From Bacteroidales bacterium UBA1458 (GTDB lineage: Bacteria > Bacteroidota > Bacteroidia > Bacteroidales > VadinHA17), in contig DCSU01000071.1 in NCBI GenBank assembly GCA_002325785.1, forward strand, positions 7,102-19,640: 12,539 bases of DNA. The letters run 5' to 3'. The notes below the pieces were generated by a model, which worked only from the letters and a program-made list of their open reading frames with translations, was not told where the DNA came from and did not search any database. Shown one piece after another: positions 1 to 7,502 of the stretch (position 1 is its first letter; the number at the start of each line of letters is the position of its first letter). A program made the translations under genes and the position numbers.

Positions 1-1
1 A

Positions 2-2359
2 TATCTTAAATGCCGTCCGCAGAGCCAGATAGACCGTTTACTTAAACGAATAAAAGAGGGCAGAATTGAGGTAACAGGAATGTATTTCAATTTTGACGAG
101 ATCCCTGATGAGCAGATACTTGCAGCGTCGCTTAAAGCCGTAAGCAGGATCAGGGAGCATGGAATTCCGGTCACTCTGGCCATGCAGAATGATGTGAACG
201 GCATCGGATGGTGCCTCAACGATTACTATGACGGGCTTGGCGTGAAGTACCTCAACATGGGAACGCACGGTCACAGGGCGCTGATCTGTTTTGACCGGCC
301 TACTATGTTCTGGTGGGAGTCTCCTTCCGGTAAAAGGATGCTTACCTTCAGGGCGGAACATTATATGACCGGCAACACAGTCATGGAGGTGCAGTCAGGT
401 GATATTGACAAGTTCAGCAACAACCTGCTGAATTACCTTATCAGTCTCGGATCAAAGGGTTATCCCTACAATGAAATGGCAATTCAGCACTCAGGCTATC
501 TGACAGATAACTCGCCTCCCTCAACAAGCATGAGTGATATGATCACCAGGTGGAACGAGATCTTTGAATGGCCACAGCTTACCACCTCAACCGCCGGTTC
601 GTTCTTCACGGCGATGGAGAAGGACCATGGCAGCGAGTTCCCTGTCATCCGGGGGGCCTGGCCCGACTGGTGGACGGACGGGTTCGGGGCATCAGCGCGT
701 GAGGTGGCGGCCACCCGAAGTGCCGCTGCATCTCTCATGGCAAACAACGGAGCTCTCTCAATGGCCGCGATAGCCGGAATAAGACTGCCGGATGAGACTA
801 CAGATGATATTGATCTGGCCAATGAGGCTCTGCTCTTCTACACAGAGCATACTACAGGCTATTCAGAGAGCGTTCGCGAGCCCTACAGCCAGCCAACGAT
901 GGAGCAGCGGGCACTTAAGGAGTCGTATGCCTGGGAGGCCACCAGAAGGACAGCCTCGCTGGGAGAAGCAGCCCTGGGGCTGATGCAAAGCTACTTCAGA
1001 AATGCAGAGGAGCCTTCAATCGTTGTGTTCAACACTCTGAACTGGGATAGATCCGGACTGGCCACGGTATATATTGATCATCAGATCGTTCCGCGTGGAA
1101 TGAGTGCAGGCATTTACGATCAGGATGGCAACAGGCTCCTGACCCAGCCTCTCTCCTCCAGGTCTGACGGCACATACTGGGCAATATGGTTTGATGAGGT
1201 ACCGGCATTCGGCTTCAGAAAGTATCTGATCAAGCCGCAGGAAGACCCGGATGACAGTACTATCCTCCTGCCCCCTGGAGAGATTGAGAACCGATGGTAC
1301 AGCCTGAAAGCTGACATTACCAACGGTACCATTGCTTCGCTCTTTGACAAAGAATTGTCGCTTGAGCTTATTGACAGGGAAGCGCCTCATGCCATGGGTG
1401 AGTTCATCCTTGAGCAGCTTGGCAACAGGGCGCAGATGGAGAGCAGGATGCTGAATGATTTCACTCGAAAATCGCTTGACACCGTTTGGATTGAATCAGC
1501 AACTGCCGGTAAAATCTGGACCAGTATAAGGTTCTGTGCGGAGACAGAGACGGCAATAGGTCCGAGGGGTTTCACATTTGAAATCAGGCTTTTCAACCAC
1601 ACAAAACGGGTTGACCTGGCCTACTCAATAGTTAAAAAGAGTATTACCGATCCTGAAAGCTTTTATATCGCCTTTCCCTTTGCTGCGGAGAAAGGGAAGC
1701 ATTTTACCGAGGTGGCCGGGGGCGTGATTGAGACAGGCAAAGATCAGATAAAGGGATCGTCGAACGATTGGTACACGGTGCAGAACTTTACTGCAGTGCG
1801 CAATGATGAGATGCAGATCGTTCTCGGGTGCGCTGAGATGCCGCTGATGCAGTTCGGCGCCATAAACACCGGAAGGTACCAGGCGGGAGCCCTGCCGCAG
1901 ACAACCCATATCTACTCATGGCCCATGAACAACTACTGGGTCACCAATTTCAATGCAGACCAGCGCGGAGGACATTCATGGACCTATTACCTGACATCGT
2001 CCGGGGATGCTGGGAACAGTTTTGCAACACGCTTCGGCTGGGGTGCCAGGGTACCAATGCTGACACGGGTGTTGCCAGGTGGCGGAGCCGGTGATGATAT
2101 GTGGCAAGGGTCATTTATCAGCGGCTGGCCCTCAGAGGTATTACTTGTGAATGCCAGGCCCGGTGACGGAGAGGGGAAGTCACTGATCATTCAGCTGCGT
2201 GAGACAGGCGGCACCGCAACAACACTAGCACTGAAAAACGGCCTTACGGGCACGCCCTTAAACATCACTGAGGTTGATGTCACTGGCAGGCAGGTGGTCA
2301 ATCCTTCAACAAAGATTTATCCGCTTGAAACCAAATTCTTTAAAATTATACTACCTTGA
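2..2359 (+). CDS. GH38-type alpha-mannosidase-like glycoside hydrolase, 5' partial
   Basis: Predicted retaining glycosidase of family GH38, whose members cleave alpha-mannosidic bonds in glycans. The frame is open from base 2 with no stop, so the start lies outside the window; the ATG at 80 is internal to the conserved domain and is not the likely start. Visible are 785 residues. The segment QNDVNGIGW (Asp codon 191-193) fits the nucleophile strand of the GH38 N-terminal domain. It is followed by YLNMGTHGHR and FWWESPSGKR, typical of this bacterial branch. The segment PDWWTDGFGASA (about 659-694) matches the conserved middle-domain region. The rest is the long beta-rich C-terminal half seen in the family. 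The N-terminal His/Asp metal-binding segment and any signal peptide are upstream and unseen, so location in the cell is unknown. It is followed after 60 bases by nagA, so it probably heads or sits within an amino-sugar/mannose catabolic operon. The family is fairly secure; the substrate is not. Confidence 0.82.
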   Translation, partial: YLKCRPQSQIDRLLKRIKEGRIEVTGMYFNFDEIPDEQILAASLKAVSRIREHGIPVTLAMQNDVNGIGWCLNDYYDGLGVKYLNMGTHGHRALICFDRPTMFWWESPSGKRMLTFRAEHYMTGNTVMEVQSGDIDKFSNNLLNYLISLGSKGYPYNEMAIQHSGYLTDNSPPSTSMSDMITRWNEIFEWPQLTTSTAGSFFTAMEKDHGSEFPVIRGAWPDWWTDGFGASAREVAATRSAAASLMANNGALSMAAIAGIRLPDETTDDIDLANEALLFYTEHTTGYSESVREPYSQPTMEQRALKESYAWEATRRTASLGEAALGLMQSYFRNAEEPSIVVFNTLNWDRSGLATVYIDHQIVPRGMSAGIYDQDGNRLLTQPLSSRSDGTYWAIWFDEVPAFGFRKYLIKPQEDPDDSTILLPPGEIENRWYSLKADITNGTIASLFDKELSLELIDREAPHAMGEFILEQLGNRAQMESRMLNDFTRKSLDTVWIESATAGKIWTSIRFCAETETAIGPRGFTFEIRLFNHTKRVDLAYSIVKKSITDPESFYIAFPFAAEKGKHFTEVAGGVIETGKDQIKGSSNDWYTVQNFTAVRNDEMQIVLGCAEMPLMQFGAINTGRYQAGALPQTTHIYSWPMNNYWVTNFNADQRGGHSWTYYLTSSGDAGNSFATRFGWGARVPMLTRVLPGGGAGDDMWQGSFISGWPSEVLLVNARPGDGEGKSLIIQLRETGGTATTLALKNGLTGTPLNITEVDVTGRQVVNPSTKIYPLETKFFKIILP

Positions 2360-2419
2360 CCCTACGGTTAACAAGTTGAATCATTCCGGAAGAGAATCAA
2401 CATATCAAAGCACAGTTAT

Positions 2420-3532
2420 ATGCGTACAGCCCTTTACAATGCAGTATTTTTCACCGGGAGAGAATTGGTCAGGGACAAGGTTCTGCTAACCGAAAACGAT
2501 TCTATTACAGGTTTTGAGGATCACGCGGTTGTTGCTGGCGACGTGACACAAATTGACTGCAAGGGAAACCTTGTTATGGCAGGGCTGGTTGACCTGCAGA
2601 TTGCAGGAGGCGGCGGATATCTTTTCTCTGCCAGTCCGACGGCGGAGGCACTGGCAGCCATAACCCGATCGATAATATCCACTGGAACAACAGGGTTTCT
2701 CCTGGCATTGCCCACCAACAGCACAGAAGTCTACAATGAGGCTTTCAGGATTGTCAGTGTCAACCCCTACCCTGCCATGCTGGGTCTCCATCTTGAAGGT
2801 CCGTATATAAGTCTGGCAAAGAGGGGTGCTCATTCGAAGGAACTGATCAGAAAACCCACGGCAGAGAGCGTGAATGAGCTTCTCAGCAGTGCCGGGGGCC
2901 TCATCAGGATGATGACTGTTGCACCGGAGGTATGCACCGCTGAGATTATCAGTCTCCTGAAAGAGCATGGGATTACCGTTGCCGCCGGTCACAGCAATGC
3001 CACCTTCAGGGAGGCATCGCGGGGTTTTGACATGGGCATTGATACCACAACCCATCTCTTTAATGCAATGTCACCCATTCATCACCGTGACCCGGGGTTG
3101 CCGGGAGCGGTTTTCAACTCTGACAGTGCCTGCGCAAGCATTATTGCAGACGGAATTCATGTCGACTACACCATGCTTGCCATAGCGAAGAAAATTATGA
3201 AGGAGAGGCTCTTCCTGGTGTCTGATGCCGTTGAGGAGAATTACACCGGGGCATATCAGCACGTCAGGCAACATGACCGCTATACCCTGCCGGACGGAAC
3301 TCTCTCAGGAGCAAGGCTGACCATGCTTGATGCGGTGAGAAACTGCGTCAGCCATGCCGGCATAGATCTTTATGAAGCGATCAGGATGGCAACACTCTAT
3401 CCGGCACGGCTGATCGGGGCAAGTGACAGGGGTGTAATTGCCCCCGGTGCAAGGGCTGAACTGATAATGACTGACGACAGCCTGAGGCTAAAGGGAATAT
3501 TTTATAACGGGAAGATGCAACTTCAAAACTGA
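2420..3532 (+). CDS. nagA: N-acetylglucosamine-6-phosphate deacetylase (NagA)
   Basis: Cytoplasmic amidohydrolase that removes acetate from GlcNAc-6-phosphate to give glucosamine-6-phosphate. It is 370 aa, close to the usual 380. The key residues align well with E. coli NagA: metal ligand Glu126 in HLEGPY, His191 in AGHSNA, His212 in THLFNAM, His247 in ADGIHV, and catalytic Asp269 in LVSDA. The C-terminal GTLSGARLTM and MATLYPARLIG segments are also typical. The first-strand motif is VDLQ rather than HxH, which resembles the E. coli single-metal type rather than the B. subtilis two-metal type. The ATG at 2420 has no clear ribosome site, as is usual in Bacteroidota. It lies 60 bases after the GH38 gene and 4 bases before the ROK kinase gene, so the three are probably one transcript. 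A deacetylase for a related N-acetylhexosamine-6-phosphate cannot be excluded. Confidence 0.93.
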   Translation: MRTALYNAVFFTGRELVRDKVLLTENDSITGFEDHAVVAGDVTQIDCKGNLVMAGLVDLQIAGGGGYLFSASPTAEALAAITRSIISTGTTGFLLALPTNSTEVYNEAFRIVSVNPYPAMLGLHLEGPYISLAKRGAHSKELIRKPTAESVNELLSSAGGLIRMMTVAPEVCTAEIISLLKEHGITVAAGHSNATFREASRGFDMGIDTTTHLFNAMSPIHHRDPGLPGAVFNSDSACASIIADGIHVDYTMLAIAKKIMKERLFLVSDAVEENYTGAYQHVRQHDRYTLPDGTLSGARLTMLDAVRNCVSHAGIDLYEAIRMATLYPARLIGASDRGVIAPGARAELIMTDDSLRLKGIFYNGKMQLQN

Positions 3533-3536
3533 TATC

Positions 3537-4517
3537 ATGGCATTACTGGGAATAGACCTAGGAGGAACAAAGGTTGCTTTCGCGCTCTTCGACCGCGAAG
3601 GCAATATATGGGAAAAGGAGACCTTAACCCTTGATAACCGGAAGGGTACAGAGGTAGGGCACCTGATCAAAGTAACTGCAGCGCTGATGTTGGCCAAGGC
3701 TGCCAGGCAGGGCGATGTGGTTGATTCCGTGGGTATCTCGGTGCCCGGAATCAGCCGACGGGAGAGAGGAACGGTATGGGCTCCTAATATACCGGGATGG
3801 GATGACTATCCGCTGTTAAAGGAGATAAGGACTGTCACCGAAGATATACCTGTCATAATTGAAAGTGACAGGGCCTGTTACATCTCAGGTGAGATATGGA
3901 AAGGTAACGCACGCGGATGCAAGGATGCCATCTTCCTGGCCGTGGGTACGGGGATAGGCGCAGGCATTATTGTTGAGGGCAACATACTGCGAGGGTCTCA
4001 TGACATTGCTGGAGCTATAGGCTGGATGGCCCTGGCAAGAACCTTCAGGAGCAAATATACAATATGTGGCAACTTTGAATACTATGCCTCGGGAGAGGGC
4101 ATCACGCGACAGGCGGAGGAGTACCTGCACAAACATGAAGATTATGACGGTGAACTTCGGTCCGGGCAACAGGGAAAAATAACCACCCATGATGTTTTCA
4201 ATGCATGGCGTAACAGGGATGCAGCGGCAACGACAGTCATACAGCAGGCGATAGAGTACTGGGGCATGGCATCTGCCAACCTGGTTAGCCTGTTCAACCC
4301 TGAAAAGATAATCTTTGGCGGGGGTGTCTTCGGACCGGCAGCAGAGCTGATAACAGCAATAAAACAGGAGGCCGAAAAATGGGCACAGCCCATAAGCATC
4401 AGGCAGGTGAGCTTTGAGCCCTCAGCACTGGCAGGTGATGCCGGTGTAATCGGTGCTGCGTTTCTTGCCATGAAAAACCTTAATGACCAAAAAACGGCAG
4501 ATGAGCGGAGCATATAA
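3537..4517 (+). CDS. ROK-family sugar kinase with altered substrate and zinc motifs
   Basis: Predicted ATP-dependent sugar kinase of the ROK family (326 aa), probably phosphorylating the sugar that NagA later deacetylates. The phosphate loop DLGGTK is at residues 7-12, VPG at 69-71, the catalytic-base Asp111 sits in IIESDRACY, the second phosphate motif VGTGIGAG is at 136-143, and FGGGVFGP at 260-267. It departs from the family at the substrate pocket. The usual Asn before the catalytic Asp is Ser110. The ExGH motif reads AGAIGWM (158-164), so both Glu and His are lost. The CxCGxxGC zinc cluster is reduced to CGN (177-179). The normal versions of these residues contact sugar hydroxyls or zinc in characterised glucose, GlcNAc and ManNAc kinases. 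The catalytic Asp and both ATP loops remain, so activity on an unusual substrate is more likely than loss of function. Its 3' end overlaps the transporter gene, indicating translational coupling. Confidence 0.88.
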   Translation: MALLGIDLGGTKVAFALFDREGNIWEKETLTLDNRKGTEVGHLIKVTAALMLAKAARQGDVVDSVGISVPGISRRERGTVWAPNIPGWDDYPLLKEIRTVTEDIPVIIESDRACYISGEIWKGNARGCKDAIFLAVGTGIGAGIIVEGNILRGSHDIAGAIGWMALARTFRSKYTICGNFEYYASGEGITRQAEEYLHKHEDYDGELRSGQQGKITTHDVFNAWRNRDAAATTVIQQAIEYWGMASANLVSLFNPEKIIFGGGVFGPAAELITAIKQEAEKWAQPISIRQVSFEPSALAGDAGVIGAAFLAMKNLNDQKTADERSI

Positions 4518-5664
4518 CAGGCAACTCGTCTTCTGGTCGGCATGCCTCGGCATGCTATTGTTCGGCATCTGCCTCCTGACCCTGGGTGCCATACTGCCTG
4601 ACCTGAGAATAAAGCACTCACTCAGTGCCGTTGAGGCCGGGACGCTCTTTTCAATACTGCCCATAGGGGTTATTGCCGGGTCCCTCCTCTTTGGTCCGGT
4701 ATGCGACCGGTACGGGTACCGTTTCCTTCTTGCAGTCTCGGCGCTCCTCATGTGTGCGGGATTCGAGGGACTGGCCTTCACCAATACATCATGGATCCTG
4801 ACCCTGTCAGTTTTTCTGACAGGCATGGGCGGAGGAGCAATCAACGGAGCAACCAATGCGGTAGTTGCCGACATCAGCACAACGAGCAAGGGGGCCGATC
4901 TGAGTCTCCTTGGGGTATTCTTCGGAATTGGTGCCCTGGGCATGCCGCTGCTCCTGAGCCTGCTCCGTAAGTTGCTTGATTTTGAGGCTATTGTTGCCGC
5001 AACAGGATTTCTGTCTCTGGCAGCAGCAATAATCTTTCTGATTGTAAAGTATCCGCCCGCAAAGCAGGCAGGGGGAATTGCTATCAGACAGATAGGGATG
5101 ATGTTTGATGACCTTACCCTGCTGCTGATTGCATTCTTTCTTTTCTTCCAGAGTGCCTTTGAGGGGCTGGTTAACAACTGGACCACCACCTACCTGATGG
5201 ATCGGGTGGCAGCATCGCAAAGTGCAGCACTCATGGGACTATCGGCGTATGTTGCCGGGATGACTCTGACGAGGCTGCTCATCGGGATCCTCTTCAGAAA
5301 GGTGCCGGAAAAGAGACTCCTATATGTGTCATTTGCCATTACATTTGCATCGCTGGTTTTGTTCAGGCTAAGCGGTTCGATAGTACCGGCAGGAATCGGA
5401 TTGTTCCTGCTTGGTGCCGGCATCGCAGCCGGTTTTCCAACCATGCTCGGATTTGTCGGTAACAGGTACTCCAAAATGTCCGGCACCGCATTCAGCTTTG
5501 TCCTGGTAATAGCCCTGCTGGGCAACATGCTTGTTAACTATTCGATGGGGCTGGTGGCGGAAAATTTCGGGATAAAGCATCTGACCACCTTTATTTTTGC
5601 CGAACTGCTTATTCTTGTTTTTATAGCAATGTCCATCTTCCACCGGTTAAAACAAAACAGATAA
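4483..5664 (+). CDS. Major facilitator superfamily transporter, probable sugar importer
   Basis: Inner-membrane secondary transporter of the MFS type (393 aa, about 12 hydrophobic helices by inspection). Loop 2-3 carries the motif GPVCDRYGYR (residues 71-80), matching the GxxxDRxGRR signature of the superfamily. The glycine-rich GMGGGAINGATNAV segment (about 105-118) lies in the N-terminal half, and a hydrophilic loop between helices 6 and 7 precedes the second half. From its position among nagA, a ROK kinase and a SIS protein it most likely imports the sugar or disaccharide released by the hydrolase, though substrate cannot be read from sequence. The gene overlaps the end of the kinase gene by 35 bases if the ATG at 4483 is used. 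The in-frame ATG at 4501 (MSGAYNRQ) gives a 17-base overlap and still leaves helix 1 intact. Neither start has a convincing ribosome site. Confidence 0.88.
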   Translation: MTKKRQMSGAYNRQLVFWSACLGMLLFGICLLTLGAILPDLRIKHSLSAVEAGTLFSILPIGVIAGSLLFGPVCDRYGYRFLLAVSALLMCAGFEGLAFTNTSWILTLSVFLTGMGGGAINGATNAVVADISTTSKGADLSLLGVFFGIGALGMPLLLSLLRKLLDFEAIVAATGFLSLAAAIIFLIVKYPPAKQAGGIAIRQIGMMFDDLTLLLIAFFLFFQSAFEGLVNNWTTTYLMDRVAASQSAALMGLSAYVAGMTLTRLLIGILFRKVPEKRLLYVSFAITFASLVLFRLSGSIVPAGIGLFLLGAGIAAGFPTMLGFVGNRYSKMSGTAFSFVLVIALLGNMLVNYSMGLVAENFGIKHLTTFIFAELLILVFIAMSIFHRLKQNR

Positions 5665-5689
5665 ACACATCATAAAACAAATAAAGATT

Positions 5690-6451
5690 ATGCTTGCACA
5701 GGAGTGGCTGAAAAACGCCAGGGACGTGATGTCCCGCATAGAAGAGACACAGGTGGAAAATATCCGCAAATCGGCCGAGGTGATGGCTGACACCATTGAA
5801 TGCGGACGGTGGGTTCACACCTTCGGGTGCGGCCATGCAACGCTGCCCATTGAAGAGATGTATCCGAGGATCGGAGGCTTTGTGGGCTTTCATCCTATGA
5901 TAGAGATTCCCCTGAGTTTCTTCACGCACATCACCGGGGAGATGGGTGTGCACCAGTTTGTGTTCCTTGAAAGGGTTGAGGGATACGGCATTGAGATCAT
6001 GAAAGGATACACCTTCGATCAGCGTGATACAATGTGGTTGTTCTCCCACTCAGGAATCAACAACGTTAATATTGACGTAGCGCTTGAATCAAAGAGAAAG
6101 GGGATGAAGGTTGTGGTCTTCGGGTCATCGGCTGCGGCCGAAGGGAAGAAGACCAGACACAGCTCGGGCAAGACAATCTTTGATATAGCCGACATAGTTG
6201 TTGATACCTGTGCACCCCTTGAGGATGCCTCAGTCAGACTGAAGAATCATCATGATAAAATAGGCCCGGTATCCACTATGGCATTTATCACCTGTGTCTG
6301 GATGACCATTACCACTGTGGCGGAGATTCTTGCTGACAGAGGTGTGAAGCTCTATATTCATCCGAGCCATAATGTGCCCGGTGATGACACAGCCAGGGAG
6401 AGGCTTGACGAGGCGCTTGCCGAGTACAAGCGCAGGATAGTCGGCGTCTGA
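5690..6451 (+). CDS. UPF0309-type SIS-domain phosphosugar-binding protein
   Basis: Cytoplasmic SIS-fold protein (253 aa, close to the family length). SIS domains bind phosphosugars in isomerases, deaminases, etherases and regulators. The helical N-terminus (1-40) is followed by FGCGHATLPIEEMYPRIGG (45-63), a hallmark of the UPF0309/COG4821 group. The second phosphate loop FSHSGINNVNIDVA (118-131) follows, then VVVFGSS and a bound-Asp segment IADIVVDTCAP. No DNA-binding domain is present, so an enzyme is more likely than an RpiR-type regulator. Within this operon no NagB-like deaminase is visible; by analogy with AgaS (a SIS deaminase/isomerase) or MurQ (a SIS etherase), this protein may do the step after NagA or act on a modified phosphosugar. 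That role is inferred. It starts 25 bases after the transporter gene behind an A-rich leader typical of Bacteroidota. Confidence 0.85.
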   Translation: MLAQEWLKNARDVMSRIEETQVENIRKSAEVMADTIECGRWVHTFGCGHATLPIEEMYPRIGGFVGFHPMIEIPLSFFTHITGEMGVHQFVFLERVEGYGIEIMKGYTFDQRDTMWLFSHSGINNVNIDVALESKRKGMKVVVFGSSAAAEGKKTRHSSGKTIFDIADIVVDTCAPLEDASVRLKNHHDKIGPVSTMAFITCVWMTITTVAEILADRGVKLYIHPSHNVPGDDTARERLDEALAEYKRRIVGV

Positions 6452-6466
6452 AAAAGTAGTAGCACC

Positions 6467-7498
6467 ATGAATTCACTTGAAAGAACTATTGGTTTTATTG
6501 ATGGCAGTGCTGTTGACCGCCTCCCCTTCCATCCAATCCTGATGCGTTTTGCTGCCCGGTATGCCGGGGTAAGGTACAGGGACTTCTGTCTCAGTGCCAC
6601 CGGCAAGTGCATGGCAAACATCAGGTGTGCCACCGATTTCCGGTCAGACTGGGTAAACACGATGTCAGATGCCTATGCTGAGGCTGAGGCATATGGCACA
6701 GTGCTGTCGTACCCTGATGATGACCTACCCATGGTGATCAGCTATGCTGTAAAGGAGATAAGGGATATAGACCGCCTGAGGGTCCTGAAGACGGAGGATC
6801 ACCCCCGTATGCGGGAACGGTTAGCCGAGATCAGTGAATATTCACGGCTGACCCCGGGACAGTTTTTCATAGCCGGCTGGGTTGAGGGGCCGCTGGCGGA
6901 GTACTGTGACATCAGGGATATTAATCTTGCGATGACCGACCTGTACGAACATCCTGAGATGGTCCACAGGGCCCTTGATATAATCACTGAAACTGCAATT
7001 GATTTCATTACTCTGCAGGTCAGGGCCGGCGCTCACTGCATAGGTATAGGCGACTCCGTCTGTTCGCTTATCTCCCCTGAGCTGTACAACGAGTTTTGTT
7101 TTGAGCGTGAGAAGGCCCTGACAGATCATATTCATTCGCTTGGGGCTTATGCCAAGATCCATATCTGCGGGAATATCTCGGCTATACTGCCTGATGTGAT
7201 CAGAACCGGGGCTGATATAGTAGATATTGATCACCGTACCGGTCCGGTTATGGAGGCGGTGAAACTGCTTTCGACAGGGCAGGTCTTTGCTGGCAAAAGT
7301 GATCCTGTGACGGTAATACAGGACGGAGATGAGACTTTGATTCGTGACAGCGCCCTCTCCTTTTACAGGGAGGCAGCCGGACGGGCCATTCTGTCAGCCG
7401 GTTGTGAGGTTACACCTGGAACTGCTAATGAAAACCTCCTGTTCTTCGGGAGTCTTTCAGACTGGCTTCCCGGGGAAGAAGGGATGAACAAAAGATAA
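6467..7498 (+). CDS. UroD-superfamily, corrinoid-type methyltransferase-like protein
   Basis: Member of the uroporphyrinogen decarboxylase superfamily (343 aa), but not a likely haem-pathway HemE: the HemE N-terminal RQAGR signature is absent. Instead it keeps the zinc ligands of the MtaA/MtbA/CmuA methyltransferases, HICG (His232, Cys234) and a distal Cys313 in SAGCEVTPGTANEN. In those enzymes zinc activates a thiol that accepts a methyl group from a methyl-corrinoid protein. Other family features are an aspartate/acidic segment near residues 66-75 (SDAYAEAEAYG), and GDSVCSLISPELYNEF (195-210), matching the S-x-x-x-F/Y region before the active-site strand. No corrinoid-binding protein is encoded nearby. 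It lies 15 bases after the SIS gene and 4 before the patatin gene, so it belongs to the operon. A role in removing or transferring a methyl group during catabolism of a methylated sugar is possible but is inference. Confidence 0.83.
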   Translation: MNSLERTIGFIDGSAVDRLPFHPILMRFAARYAGVRYRDFCLSATGKCMANIRCATDFRSDWVNTMSDAYAEAEAYGTVLSYPDDDLPMVISYAVKEIRDIDRLRVLKTEDHPRMRERLAEISEYSRLTPGQFFIAGWVEGPLAEYCDIRDINLAMTDLYEHPEMVHRALDIITETAIDFITLQVRAGAHCIGIGDSVCSLISPELYNEFCFEREKALTDHIHSLGAYAKIHICGNISAILPDVIRTGADIVDIDHRTGPVMEAVKLLSTGQVFAGKSDPVTVIQDGDETLIRDSALSFYREAAGRAILSAGCEVTPGTANENLLFFGSLSDWLPGEEGMNKR

Positions 7499-7502
7499 AA
7501 GC

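Noticed and set aside
2486..3055. A 189-residue minus-strand open frame opposite nagA
   Set aside because: It is antisense to a well-conserved nagA, its translation is Cys- and His-rich with no recognisable domain, and such shadows are common opposite real genes.
4537..4568. Three closely spaced copies of a CGGCAT motif near the start of the transporter gene
   Set aside because: They lie in coding sequence for the first membrane helix and are explained by the Ala, Leu, Gly and Ile codons there.
4422..5189. A 255-residue minus-strand open frame opposite the kinase end and transporter
   Set aside because: It runs across two clear + strand genes, and its composition (rich in Arg, Pro and Ser) fits the complement of membrane-helix codons rather than a real protein.
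6467..7498. Uroporphyrinogen decarboxylase (hemE) of haem synthesis
   Set aside because: The HemE N-terminal RQAGR signature is missing, while the methyltransferase zinc ligands His232, Cys234 and Cys313 are present.
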